Below the pieces are notes generated by a model. That model made no database searches. It worked only from the letters and a program-made list of their open reading frames with translations, and was not told the DNA's origin. Positions 22,030-34,148 of a stretch of DNA of 64,000 nucleotides are shown here, in pieces; the first letter of the stretch is position 1, and every line of letters begins with the position of its first letter. The stretch is from Scolanthus callimorphus (taxonomy: Eukaryota; Cnidaria; Anthozoa; Actiniaria; Edwardsiidae): the NCBI GenBank assembly GCA_033964015.1, contig CM066915.1, positions 3,831,575-3,895,574 on the forward strand, written 5' to 3'. Made by a program: the position numbers and the translations under genes.

Positions 22030-23310
22030 GCCAGTTTCAAACGTCGATTCATTTGATAAAAAAAAAACGTGGTTGCCCGGATACTGGGGGTAACAGACGA
22101 ACGGTACTGGTCACCCTACTATTGTGTATTGGACCTCCAGTTTTGTGAAAACCGCTAAAGCTATGAGCCATATATGCTAGTACAACATTCACAAATAAAT
22201 GACTGCAGCAGTCAATGTAATCAATGCCAGTAAATCAAGGTTATCAGAATTAGTCAGATAATCAATTTTGCGTGGTCGGATACTGGGTCCCATATGAACA
22301 CAAAAAAAAAACAGAGCGAATTTCACATGACTGTAGTGAAACCAATTGCAAAATGATTACACGCAAAATTACAAGAATTCTGGCTTTATTTTTGTTTTCC
22401 ACTGAGAAATGTATGGGAAAATACATCGAAACATCCAGCCTCGACGTATTTGCCCACACATTTCTTTGTAAAAAGTAAGCCAGAATTCAAAGTTTTGAAA
22501 ATTCATATCTCAACCAGTTTTAAAGTAATTATTTTAAAACTTTGCAATTTTACGAATACTGGATTTCATTTTCTGATAACTATTAACTATTATTATTCAA
22601 CTTTGCGTGATAAAGGCCTATAGGAGTAATTACAAAGGATAGATTGCGAATTACTCACGACAGTCATCTGAAATCTCCCTGTTAATATATTGAATTGTTC
22701 TTTATTCTTATTGACACAACATCAGTACAGCTTAATACATAACTCAGTTTAATTTCTTTTCAAAAACAAGTACAGGCTAAATAATTAAGGGTTATTTGCA
22801 GTCTTAATAGCACTTAATCAACATTTTATACCCAAATTTGCCATGAGTAAACTAAGATACTGCGGCAGTACGCAAAGCAAAGCAAAGTTACTTCAGTTAC
22901 TGTTCTCACGGCGATCAACAATTGCCCAGGGTGAACTGACAGCTCGGCCTGTTTGTGCAAACCGGATGTTTTTTCTTGCTACAAAGAGCCACTAGAAAGT
23001 TACTGTTCGCACGGCAATACCATTTTTCGCGAACTGACTGCTGAAATTGCTAGTGTGGAGATAAGTAATCATTCACAGAAAATCATTCTCCCACAAAAAA
23101 GTACCGCTAATGCAAGAGCTGCAAAGGGTCTCGCTCTCCCGGTTAGACTTCTAGACGCTGGACGTGGATACGGTATGTTTTGCGAGCGAGTCACGCAACG
23201 GGACAGGCGGCTGGTGAGGTGACCCGTCTAACAGACAATACCTTCTTCAGTAAAACGAAATATTTTTTTATGAAAGATGTCTTTTTTTTAAAGAATGTAG
23301 GGGAAAAAAA
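22030..23310. other. Unassigned DNA
   Basis: No gene or clear repeat recognised; an 89-codon open frame at 22953-23222 shows no familiar motif. Confidence 0.45.
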
Positions 23311-23327
23311 TTAAGGAAAAAAAATTA

Positions 23328-23392
23328 TCCGGTCCGCCGAGGTCCGGTCCGCGAGGTCCGCGGAGGTCCGGTCCGCCGAGGTCCGGTCTGCA
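23328..23392. repeat. GGTCCG(C) minisatellite
   Basis: A short array of GAGGTCCGGTCCGCC-like units. Confidence 0.7.
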
Positions 23393-23412
23393 TTTTACAG
23401 AGACCCTCGATG

Positions 23413-23792
23413 TCATCTAAGCGAAAACACTTGAAAACAAAACCGCCACTATAAATTAGGGGCGGTTCTCAAAGTTTTTCACACGTGAAACTTTGACGTT
23501 TGCCACGCCAACTTTGTGGTTTTGGCATGTAAACATTAAGGTAAATTTACCAAACCGTTAGAATTTGAGCCAGATTCGGCGGGGAAAAGATGATAATTCG
23601 TAGAAATGCTTTTGGACGTAATTATCAACCGAAGTTTGAATCACTTGAAGCTTTTAACCTGGCAAATGTCAAAGTTTGATGCGCCAAACGCCAAAGTTTG
23701 GAGCGCCAAACTGTCTAATTTAGACATCAAATCTTTGAAGTACCGCCCCTAGTTAGTGGCGTTTTTCTTTTCAAGTGTTTTCGCTTAGATGA
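23413..23792. mobile_element. MITE with TCATCTAAGCGAAAACACTT ends
   Basis: Inverted ends of about 50 bp (left TCATCTAAGCGAAAACACTT; right AAGTGTTTTCGCTTAGATGA) enclose a non-coding interior. Confidence 0.7.
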
Positions 23793-25490
23793 AATCGACG
23801 AATTCCAAGGTCCCAGAATGCATTGCGCGATCAAACTATATTAACGGTTTTCACACTCGAATGTCTCAGTGTCATTTCTCACTTGCTTCAGCCGGAATAA
23901 CAACACGAAGTGATCGTTCCGAAATACATGGACTCCTAACGATCGCGCGTGCAATAAATAGACTTCGATTTCACGATTTTACCGAGAAAGATTGCATTTG
24001 TATACTTTTGTAAGATTGCATTAGTATACTTTTGTAAGACTTTTTGGCCCAGAAGTCCGGTTTCTTACAAATCTGAATGATTGCCACACGCGAGCGTAGC
24101 CTTTCGAGATGAAAATAAAGCCGCTACAGCGAGTGATTTGATACGTTTAATTAATATGTTTTGTGCAAAGTAATACTGGATACGAGTTTTAGGATAAAAG
24201 TACTTCTGCTGGTTTTGGACAAAGTGAAACCTCCGTTTATTTTACCGTATTATTTGTTAACTACAGAGCAATCTTGTCCGTGACTAGAACACGCGTCCGT
24301 GAGATTTACTCTCACGTCTTGACTTCTTTGAGTTAATCCAGGAAATCATGAGTTCCTCTAAGGGAGTACTTTCCAATGTACTGTGTTGTATGGCTTTGGA
24401 AGAACATTCGACAACATTAAATTCCCAAGATATCCAATAATAGGGCACTCGAACTAGCTTCATTCGAAGATGAATCCCGGGGATGAATCGTCGTGTCCCA
24501 CTGGCTCGTCACAAGATAATAGCGATGGCTAAATGTTCCATTAAACCAGGAAAACCTTTGCATGTTTTTGGTCTTGAAGTAACATATATTAATATCTAGC
24601 CTATTTCTAACTCAAGCAGGGATAAGACATCAAATCTAGATGGAAAAGATGCCCGTATTGTGAATGGAGTGTCCGGGAATGGTTTGCAATGAACGACAAC
24701 TCACGCCAATTTATGCTCGATGTTTGAAAGGGTCGCATTCATCGAAACCTGAGTACATAAGAGTACCTTTGACTCCTTAGCGTTGTGTGACCCTTATATA
24801 ACAATATACATGCAAAAAATCTCTTATGTATCCAATCATAAGAAGGCTATGTACATTTTTAACCAAGAGGTTGAACGCGTGACGAAGTCACAAAGGCCGC
24901 AGTTGTGTTGTAGAGCGCAAGAATAATCGTCTCGGCTCGTAACTTGTTCGCAACAAACTACTGGCTTTTTTGCAAAACATAGGTAAAATGCGAGTTAATG
25001 AATGTGTATATACCAAAATATACGCATATCAGTGTCTAGATACGACGAAAAACGCTCTCCAAAAGTGACCTAGTTTTGCCGCGAAACACTTGATTTAAGT
25101 AACGCATGACTGGTGTCAAATGAATAACTTGGGCGCGCTAAGAATTATGGGACCTTCATATCCTCCTTGTTTTCACACAATCCTTTGTGAATTTTGTGCC
25201 TGGTTACCAAGGACCAATTCTGCGGTGAGTTGTCCTCCGTATTTGTGGTATCTACTTCATCGCTGAATGCCATATAGTCGTCTTCTAATAGAACGAGGCA
25301 TAATCAAACAAAAGGACCATTCATATTCAAATAAGGCGGCTATTGTGACATTCAGCGATGAAGCATATACCGTATTTGTTTTCGATTCAGCTAAGAAAGG
25401 ACATCAGAAAGGCGATTTTTTTGATAAAAATAAACCTTGGAAATGTCTTCTGGACTACTTTAAAACATTTTTTTCTGCAGTCTAAATCGA
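23793..25490. other. Unassigned DNA
   Basis: No gene is supported. A 25-bp tandem pair (AGATTGCATT.GTATACTTTTGTA) lies at 23988-24038. Confidence 0.45.
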
Positions 25491-25507
25491 CAAGACTAAA
25501 AACCTTC

Positions 25508-25580
25508 GAAATTTAGAGCCGAACTTGCCGTAAGGGAAGCATACCTCGAAGATGAAGTGAAAGCGAAAGCGATTTCGAAG
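25508..25580 (+). CDS. Exon-like fragment with basic/acidic helix, GTGAGT donor
   Basis: A short open frame reads ..RAELAVREAYLEDEVKAKA.. and ends at AAG in front of a perfect GTGAGT donor (25581). Similar charged helices occur in Gag-like proteins of LTR retroelements, so it may be a retroelement relic. A related segment (GAAGATGTGAAAGCGAAAGC) precedes an identical donor at 51851 and 60451. Confidence 0.3.
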
Positions 25581-25589
25581 GTGAGTGAA

Positions 25590-26749
25590 ACCACAGGCAG
25601 ACCAGACTAAATATCAGTGGATTGAGTATATTTGTGGTTGTAAATATCGTAAATAAAAGTCTCTTCGCTTCATAATGTCTCTTGTTTACTGTATTTGGTG
25701 GAGGTGATGAAATTACTTGAAATCCGATGAAACTCTCATAATTCTCGATATGACTTACTTGCGTTGCCATTTGGGTGGATTTTAGGTCCATTCCAGCGGG
25801 GTTTCCCTTGTTTTCCTTTTCACCTCGATCCCCACTACCATAATACCCACACAAGGTACGCAGCAAGCTCCTCGATCGCCGCTCAAAACATGGATCAGCC
25901 ACGAACTTCTCCAAGTTTCACACCGAAAATCTGCTCGTTCCAACTCCAAACTTCGGTTGGCCATCGAAGAAAGGTTCAGCAACAACTGGAAGCAGTTTCA
26001 GCTTTTCGGGTTCGGTAAAAGGTAATAAATTCTGGCAAAGAATTCCAGCCTCCACAGATTCTCTTATGATCCGGAATCGAACCAAACCGGAAACAGTCGT
26101 TAGAAATATAGTGAACAGCGGATGCACGCAAAACCATGGCAACCGGCAACCCAACCGTTGAAATTATGGCGGAAGTGAGCGATTTGATTGGCGTTTGCCA
26201 TGGTTTTGCGTGCATCCGCTGTTCACTATATTTCTAACGACTGTTTCCGGTTTGGTTCGATTCCGGATCATAAGAGAATCTGTGGAGGCTGGAATTCTTT
26301 GCCAGAATTTATTACCTTTTACCGAACCCGAAAAGCTGAAACTGCTTCCAGTTGTTGCTGAACCTTTCTTCGATGGCCAACCGAAGTTTGGAGTTGGAAC
26401 GAGCAGATTTTCGGTGTGAAACTTGGCGAAGTTCGTGGCTGATCCATGTTTTGAGCGGCGATCGAGGAGCTTGCTGCGTACCTTGTGTGGGTATTATGGT
26501 ATAGTGGGGATCGAGGTGAAAAGGAAAACAAGGGAAACCCCGCTGGAATGGACCTAAAATCCACCCAAATGGCAACGCAAGTAAGTCATAACGAGAATTA
26601 TGAGAGTTTCATCGGATTTCAAGTAATTTCATCACCTCCACCAAATACAGTAAACAAGAGACATTATGAAGCGAAGAGACTTTTATTTACGATATTTACA
26701 ACCACAAATATACTCAATCCACTGATATTTAGTCTGGTCTGCCTGTGGT
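25590..26749. mobile_element. Foldback element with arms of about 553 and 555 bp
   Basis: The left arm (25590-26142) and right arm (26195-26749) are near-perfect inverted copies around a 52-bp spacer; they differ by a 2-bp indel and a few bases. Termini are CCACAGGCAGACCAG and its complement, flanked by TGAAA on both sides, a likely 5-bp target duplication. Mirror-image open frames in the arms (25764-26018 plus, 26312-26575 minus) are side effects of the symmetry. Confidence 0.85.
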
Positions 26750-26907
26750 GAAACCCGGCGGCGGGAAGAACAGTTGCAACAAAGCGTAAAAACGCATACA
26801 GTAACCGTTAGAAAGGCGAATTTTGGTGGAAAATAGACTCGAAAATATTACCTGCATTCTTCCTTTACTATTTCCGCTGTAGACTTTGAAATCTTTATTG
26901 CGCCGTA

Positions 26908-27325
26908 CCCGGGGGGGGGGGGGGGGGACTCCCCATATTTTCAGACGGGGGTGCTTGTCGGGAAAATTGATTTTGACCCTAAGGGATAGCAAAATGGGTG
27001 TGGCCAACAGCAAATTTACCCCTAAAAGAAAGCACATTTGGCGAGGCGAACGCCGAATTTACCCCTAAAAGATAGCAAATTTGGCAGGTCAAAACAAATA
27101 AAAGCGAATTTTAGGTCTTTTAGGGTTTTCATCCGAGTTTTCTTTCAAAATATCAGTTCTGGTGTCGGTACCAACATATTTCTGGGCAAGGATTGGTCTG
27201 AGACTCCCCTAAGGGATAGGGCTGATTTTAAACACCCCTAAGAGATAGCACGTCTGTCAATTTTATACCCTAAGGGATAGGACAAGCACCCCCGTCTGAA
27301 AATATGGGGAGTCCCCCCCCCCGGG
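26908..27325. mobile_element. hAT-like MITE with G-run termini and 8-bp target duplication
   Basis: It starts CCCGGGGG.. and ends ..CCCCCGGG. The inverted ends run through 'ACTCCCCATATTTTCAGACG' and the interior repeats 'CCCTAAGGGATAGCA'. The octamer GCGCCGTA occurs on each side (26900-26907 and 27326-27333), a clean 8-bp duplication as made by hAT transposases. The target was the 5' part of a tRNA-like sequence. Confidence 0.85.
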
Positions 27326-27346
27326 GCGCCGTAGCTCGGTTGGGAG
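27326..27346 (+). repeat. tRNA-like A-box sequence
   Basis: GCGCCGTAGCTCGGTTGGGA resembles the 5' end of a tRNA (A box TAGCTCGGTTGG). No B box follows, so it is a SINE or tRNA fragment. Confidence 0.35.
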
Positions 27347-27349
27347 GAT

Positions 27350-28034
27350 TTTGCAAAAGAGTGAAGTCGATGCGAAGTTTCCTTTGGCTTTGGCTTTATG
27401 TCTACATCAATATCATTCAGGACGCATTTTCAACTTCAAAAGTGTTGGGTTTGATCAGGGAAATGTAGTTTAGACTATAAAAGACTGTGGCAAGTGAACA
27501 GATACATCGACAGGACTGTCGATACATCTCTGACTCTGTATTTTAGGAAATTCATTTCAAACTACAACCAAACACCTTTAGTTCCATTTTTAAAGTGCAT
27601 AAGTTATATAGAGCAGTTTTCGCATCTAAAAGTAATTGTGAGGCATAAAACCACCATTTTCTTTTACGCATGCATCAGTGTCTGTCAGAGCCTTCCTGTG
27701 AGGTGACGAGTCGGGGAGCTCTGGGTACGAGAATGAAGAACCCGTTGAATCTTTCCCCATATCTTAACCCTTTCACGACTGGAAAATTCCAGTCACAGAG
27801 CCCATCCCACAGTCAGTTTTGTATTTTAACAAGCAAAATAACTCAAATATCTTGCAAAACTCGTACGGTATGAAACCATGTGCTTTTTGGGGGCTTTGTA
27901 TTGAGCAATTCCTGTTAGGTGACTTGGAGATAATATATGAGGCCGAGTCCACAAGTGGGGTTTGTGAAAGAAAATTTGAAATTTTCAAATACACCACCAG
28001 TAGCCGCCTTCTATTGACACCCTTGCAGGGGTTT
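27350..28034. other. Unassigned DNA
   Basis: No gene or element recognised. Confidence 0.45.
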
Positions 28035-28040
28035 CAATAG

Positions 28041-28539
28041 GAGGGGGGCCTAGGGGTTTGCAGTGATGCGGTATTGGCTGTGTTTTTGCACGGTTTTGTG
28101 GATAAAAAGCTTAAAAATTATGGTTATGCGGTATTTTTAAAGTCTACGGTGTGCGAAATTTGGTGAAATAATCTGCGATTACACGGTAAATTGTGTACAA
28201 AAATGCAGTATTGCGGTGTTTGCGAGTCCTACGGTTAGCGGTATTTAGCATCCCAATACTCTCGAATTGCAGTAAAGTACAAGTTACACAATGGCGGATG
28301 GTTGCAGGGCTCAAAACAATCTTCTGCTCGCGTTTTGCTTGAGTGATTGTCATTGGATACCACGGCCGAATTGTTAGCGGAGAGCATTTGAATGACTTCG
28401 CGTGTGAAAACGGCGCCATTAAAGATATAAAAGAACTTTTTTGCGGTGAGCGGTATTCCCGAAAAATCTGTGTGGAAAGGCAGTATTTTCGAAATTTTGT
28501 GCGGTTTTGCGGTTTTGAAAACCCCCCTAGCCCCCCCTC
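28041..28539 (-). mobile_element. CCTAGG-ended MITE, copy 2
   Basis: Reverse-complement copy of 17576-18074. It is flanked by CAATAG at 28035-28040 and 28540-28545, a 6-bp target duplication. Confidence 0.8.
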
Positions 28540-28942
28540 CAATAGAAGGTGGTTACCAGCAGTGAACCACCGTCTACTTCACTTCTGACTGCAAGCAACT
28601 TTTGTGGGCTTTATAACAACTTGTCAGTTTCAATGACAATATTAAAGCAATAAAATACATGAATATGCCAATTATCTTGCCCTCAAAATGCAGGAAGTCA
28701 CCTTTTCTGCTACAGAAAATTCAAAATTTCCTGGGGGCATGCCCTGTACCCTCAGGCCCAGCCACCTACTTCCAAAACTTAGCCTGCTACTTCAAAAGAA
28801 ACCCCTTGCTCATTCCATTTGTAAAATGTAAGAAAGGGCATTAACTCAAATAATTGGGTATCCTTATTGATAATTTCTAGATGGGCTAACATATTACATC
28901 ATCACTGTCTGCCACACTGCATCTTTGCTGTCATTTTACATA

Positions 28943-29119
28943 ATGAAAGTGACAAGGATTACAGTGGATGACAAACCATGGTTGGTAGATCCCATACCAG
29001 ACCACCCATCTGCATGGAAACCTGTAAGAAAGATAAAAAAGAGCAAAGCATACAGGAGAATGAGAGAACAGATCGTGCTGAAAGGATGGCCTGATCGCTG
29101 TGGGTTTGGGTCAAAGGTA
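28943..29119 (+). CDS. Candidate 5' exon, possibly of the NLR gene
   Basis: The frame opens at ATG 28943 (or after an acceptor at about 28961) and ends in phase 0 at AAG in front of a GTATAA donor. It encodes a Trp-rich segment (DDKPWLVDPIPDHPSAW) followed by a basic helix (RKIKKSKAYRRMREQ). It has the composition of real coding sequence, and phase 0 fits the exon at 34149, but more than 5 kb of repeat-filled DNA separates them. It could instead be a stray exon of another gene. Confidence 0.4.
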
Positions 29120-30042
29120 TAATATTTTGTGTTCTACTATAATATTTTGACATGCTCCTTGTTTGTCTTTTCCAAAAGATTGTTTAAGATCTCTCAAGGG
29201 TCTTGATCTGTGTAAAGACCCAGTTCAGATCTCATGGGCTATAGGAATAGTATTTACATCAGTATTACTTTGGAAGCTATTTGACTGCATATTATTTTGA
29301 CAAGATTTTGTATGTTATAGATCAGTTAAAATTGGCTTGTTATCCAGGTTGCAAAACAAGCATCAAAATTAATTAGGACTGGTATACTTGTTTACTTTCC
29401 TAGCATGGTTAACCGTTATTTGTCGACCATTGAAAAACAATATTCTACAAAAAATTCACCTAAGTTTTTAGAGAAACATTGTGGGTGTTTATATTCATTT
29501 ATTTCTTTATAAGTCTGACTTTCAAAACTTGAGAGAAAAACTACACATACATAGTCACAGACTCCTTGTGTGAGTCCTGAACCTCTGCTTTCTATTATTT
29601 CTCACATGAGGAAACTACTAACTAGGAAACTGTTGAATTTATTTGTAGTGCGTAGTTGTACTATTGTTGTAATACATAAGTAACCACCCAAAATTAGTGT
29701 TGGAAAGGTTAACAAGACTATTAAATTAAGTTCGTAGTATTTTTGCATTACAAGATATCAAGCTTGTTTATTTGTAGACTGCAATGTTGCAGAGTCAGTA
29801 TACTCCGCAACATTTCCCAAATTTTAATTCTGATCACCAAATACCTGGAATATACTGGTAAGGAATGATATTGATTTAAACATGTAGTTCTGGTATAAAA
29901 GGAGTGGGCCCGCAGGCCTTTGATTGTCAGTTGTCACTCAGCTGTCACAGAGTTAACATCTCTGTGGTACGAAATTCAAAATTTGCATTCAAAACATGGC
30001 TTTTTGAAGAAATAAATATAAATTCTTTGCTTTATCAACTGA
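29120..30042. other. Intron-like unassigned DNA
   Basis: AT-rich; no gene or clear repeat seen. Confidence 0.45.
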
Positions 30043-31245
30043 GGGGGTTGGTGCAAGAACGACCTAAGTGACGATTTGGACTGTTTTTTTCGATTTTTGA
30101 CAAACAAACTGCGGAAACATTGTTAAAATAGCCTAAAACTAGCCTCTCTGCATTTTCCCCAAAAAAAAATCGCCACTAGATTGCTGTAAAACGGTGTTTT
30201 CCCTTTTTCAAGCGCAAAGCATTATGGGTAAAACTGTAAAAAAATGACAGCACTTTGTCCCTAGCCCCAGTTTTAGATATTTTTTTATAAGTGCCTAGTC
30301 ACTCGCACCTGTCAACTGAATTCATAGTTCCGATGAAACAATGGAGCCATTTCAAAACTAACCCAAATTGTCTTGACAGTGCAGAAATTCTGCTACAGAA
30401 CAACAGAGAAGCTTCATAATACTCAAAGAGTCATCACACGGCCTGCCAAATTCTTTGTGACTCGATTTTGCTCGTAAAATGTGCTCCTCACTCGTGAGTT
30501 CTTCGACAAGTTTGTCTCTACCGACTTTTGTTTGCTTTATGATGCAAGCAAAAGCGGCTCCTGTAGTAGAAAATGACTTGAAAAAAGCGCTTATAAAGCA
30601 AATTCATGGCTCGCTCTCTGTTCGACAAGCGAAACCAAGAATCCAACTGTCTTCACTGAAAAGGGTGAGCCCTTAGTCTTTACAAGCAGCGGGTTTTTTT
30701 TTTGGGGGGGGGGGGGGCAGGAGGCCTTCTTCTTTCTTTTTTTCAAGTGGAAGAACAAAATAACATTGCAAAATAAGCGAAATTACAGAAATAAATTCGG
30801 GCTACAAAGGGTTAACAATGCGCCAGGTAGGATGAAAAGCTCTTTTGTATTCAAAACAATAGACAAATCTATGCGGTTTTATAGCAAAAACCCCTAGGCT
30901 TACCGCCAGTTTTAGGGTTAGGTTAGCCTTCGGGTTAGATTTAAGTTCGGGTTAGATTGAGTTTAGGGTTTAGGGTTTAAGGCTAAGGCCGGTTTACATC
31001 GTTCTCGGCGCGATTTTTAGGAAAAACTTAGACTATTTGAACATGATTTGCGCAGTCTGAATAGTCACTTAGGTCCACTGGTTAGAGGCCGTTTTACAGC
31101 GTTCTCGCAGCGTTTTTTTTTTGGGAAAATGCAGAGAGGCTAGTTTTAGGCTATTTTAACAATGTTTCCGCAGTTTGTTTGTCAAAAATAAAAAAATCGA
31201 AAAACAGTCCAAATCGTCACTTAGGTCGTTCTTGCACCAACCCCC
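30043..31245. mobile_element. TIR element of about 1.2 kb
   Basis: The left end (GGGGTTGGTGCAAGAACGAC..) is repeated inverted at the right end (..GTCGTTCTTGCACCAACCCC); arms of at least 120 bp are very similar. The interior has a 65-codon open frame at 30479-30676 with no recognised motif and TTAGGG/TTTAGGG-rich sequence at 30910-30985. No transposase is visible. Confidence 0.75.
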
Positions 31246-31481
31246 CCAACTATTACCTTTTTAGTTTTTATTACAACCAGTTTGGCTCAGATAAAAGCTT
31301 TTCATGTGGAGAGCAATACTAATTAGTATTCATAAGGATAGCTGCGAAATTCAAAATCATGTGAACTGAAAACGTTAGTAAACATCAAATAACCAATTAT
31401 TTAGTATTCTAGTACAAGGAGTTACCTTGCCATTTATTCAAAAAGAAATTTGTTTAAACTTGTTGGGGGTCCAATAAAAGC

Positions 31482-32329
31482 TAGCCTGTGTACATCCGCT
31501 ACTAACCTGCAAGATGAATAGTAGTGTCTGTGAAATCCCGTTACTAATCGTGCTCAGTCATGCAATTCATAGTTCCGATGAAACAATGGAGCCATTTCAC
31601 GCTATCTGGAGATACCAATCAGAGCTGGAAAGATTCTCCCTCGGGAACTGATCTTTTCCCACAAACAGTATTTCAGGACTTCCGAAATCAGTCCGATGTG
31701 CAGCACTTTTTTGCCTTTTATGACAGTATAAACTGAGATCATCTGAAGATAAGGATATCTGGTAATCCTAAACGGGATCGGGATATTTTTGGACTTTTTA
31801 TTAAGGAAAACCCTGGTTTGTTTGTGGGACATAACAACAGTAACTATGGCTTTGAATGACAGGTCGGAACTATGAATTCCTTCTCTAGGACTCGGGGACT
31901 CGTTCCTGATTGGCTCATGATCACGTTATAGTCGTGTAAATTTAAAACTCGTTCTCTTCTATGATTCTATGGCAACGCACACCCTTTTGGAGCAAGAAGC
32001 ATGCAGAATGTTTCGAGAACAGACACACAGGCGCCACATTGCAAAAAAAAAGTGCGTTGTCATGGAATCGTAGACAAAAGCAAGTTTCGATTTGCAAAAG
32101 CTATGATATTTTTAATATTGAATTGAAAAATGCATTTGGATTGAATAATGAAATCAGCAATGGAATAGTGAATTGAATATTCAACTCTAGCGGGGAACAC
32201 TTCATGTCTTTTGACTGTAACTTATTATGCAAATTACTTTTTCATTGCATGACCTCAACATGATTAGTAACGGGATTTCACAGATGCTACTAATCCTCTT
32301 GTAGGTTAGTAGCGGATGTACACAGGCTA
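31482..32329. mobile_element. hAT-like element with 8-bp target duplication and nested MITEs
   Basis: Ends TAGCCTGTGTACATCCGC and its complement, arms of about 85 bp. ATAAAAGC flanks both sides, a perfect 8-bp target duplication. Nested inside are a small element with AATTCATAGTTCCGA inverted ends (about 31563-31876) and a half-copy of the TTACAGTCAAAAG family (to 32221). Confidence 0.8.
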
Positions 32330-32377
32330 ATAAAAGCACTTTTACCAGAGACTGAAAATTCTCAACATTATTCTGTT

Positions 32378-33785
32378 AAAATAATAATAATAATAATAAT
32401 AATAATAATCTTTATTCCTGGACACCTTTCTTAGGTACATAGGAAACGAAAACATAAAAATATACAAATAATAAAGAGCAGCAAAACTAAAAAAAAAAAC
32501 TAAACCGTACATTCCTGAAATATACTAATGATGCTGTAAATGTACTTTGCTGTTAAGTTTACAATAGAATCATCTACCATTGCTAAACAGTACAAAAATA
32601 TATCTTTCTGACTAAAACTACTAAATACTTGATTAACCTCAATCAATCTTTCAATAAAATCATTACGCACCACTTCTAAAGCGGGCTTTGAGCAACGAGA
32701 GAAAACATGAAATTCATCCCCTATCTCATTCAAATCACAAAGCTTACAAATTCGGGACTGATAAGGGATATTGTCATAACGTCCAGACTCAACGGGTAAC
32801 TTGTGGGCTGAAATCCTTAACCTAGTTACTGCTCGGCGATACTTAACGTTAGCCACGTGCAATAAATATTTTTCAAAGCCCATTCTTGGTTTAACAAGTT
32901 TATAAGTCTGCAATTTACTATAATTCTGAATCTGGCATGCCCACGTTACACCGAAGTGTTTAAATAACTCAGATTTCATGTACTTTGAAATTATTGAAAA
33001 ATTACTTTTGCCAACTGAAAAGTCTAAATTCTCCAACGACTTCAGATTACACATTTCTAACAAGTGATTAACAAATTTAACATTCTGCGCTCCTGTTTGA
33101 ATACAAACCCTAGCAGCTTTTCCCACCAACTCATCCTTATACGAAGAGTCCTTTATCCGTAACCAGTACTTAGCCAGCAAAACAGACAACTGTACAATCA
33201 TTGGAACCCTACCCAATTCCGCATAAACTGCTAAATTAACGGATTTATTGTGAACACCAAGAATGCGCTTACAAAATTTCAGATGTAATCTTTCCATATC
33301 TGACACGGTGCTAAAGAACTTTCTCTTAAATTCATCGAAGCTACTCACTTTACCTAAAACGTACGGTCCCCAAACTTCACACCCATACAACAGAACTGGA
33401 GAAACCAACGCCGTAAAAAGCTTCAACAGCACCTTCACAGGAACATTATCAATACTAGAGAAACTTTTGAAAATACTGTGATATGCCCGCAAAGCCTTAT
33501 TTAACAACATTCTAAGCCCCCAGCAAAATGAAACTTCACTCCCAGATAAGTATACTCCTCCACACATTCTAATAACTCTCCATTAAACTTCCAACTAGAT
33601 GTAGAATAAGAACGTCTCTGACAATGAGTACCAAAAATCAACACCTTAGATTTCTTTAAATTAACACGCAACTTCCAAGTTTTTACATATCCTTCCAGCT
33701 TGCGAAGACAATTGTGTAAACCAGATTGAGACTCAGATAAATATGAATTTATCATTGCCGATTCAAGCGTGAAAGTGGACGGTCA
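32378..33785 (-). pseudogene. 5'-truncated non-LTR retrotransposon (LINE), 3' half of the ORF
   Basis: Two overlapping minus-strand frames (33501-33755 and 32500-33567) together give the reverse-transcriptase thumb (..VNLKKSKVLIFG..) and the C-terminal region (YGCEVWG, then a CKLC..H..C zinc-binding motif), separated by a frameshift near 33520. The catalytic YxDD part is missing, so the copy is 5'-truncated. The 3' end is an (ATT)n tail, seen as (AAT)n at 32380-32409. This is typical of dead CR1/jockey-type insertions. It sits in the large intron upstream of the NLR exons. Confidence 0.8.
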
Positions 33786-33789
33786 TATC

Positions 33790-34148
33790 CCTTTTATACC
33801 GGAACTCTGTGTTTAATTGAAATTTTCTATTTAATTGAAGTACGGAATTTTTGTATTTTTCCCTTACTTTTTCCTCTTGTGCCCTATTGTAGACTCTGCA
33901 ATGTAGGCAACACTTCCTTTATAAAATTAATTGTTTCTCGAAAAAATAAAACAAAGCAAGAAACTCTCTGTATTCAAAATAAACAGAGCAATGCTTCTTC
34001 TTTTAACTATTCAAAATAGCTGATAGCTAAGGAAATAGTTATACCTCTATAGCATCCTTTCTTGATTTCTAAAGCAAAGCTTATTGTCATATAATATGCA
34101 TAGAACTGTAAATATTCTAATTACTAAAAAGGATTGTTTTGATGATAG
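33790..34148. other. Unassigned intron-like DNA
   Basis: No gene or element seen before the exon at 34149. Confidence 0.45.

Noticed and set aside
25764..26575. Pairs of 80-90 codon frames on both strands
   Set aside because: They are mirror images made by the inverted repeat; no codon-level sign of selection.
30910..30985. Telomere-like TTAGGG/TTTAGGG repeats
   Set aside because: Short, degenerate and inside a TIR element; no array.
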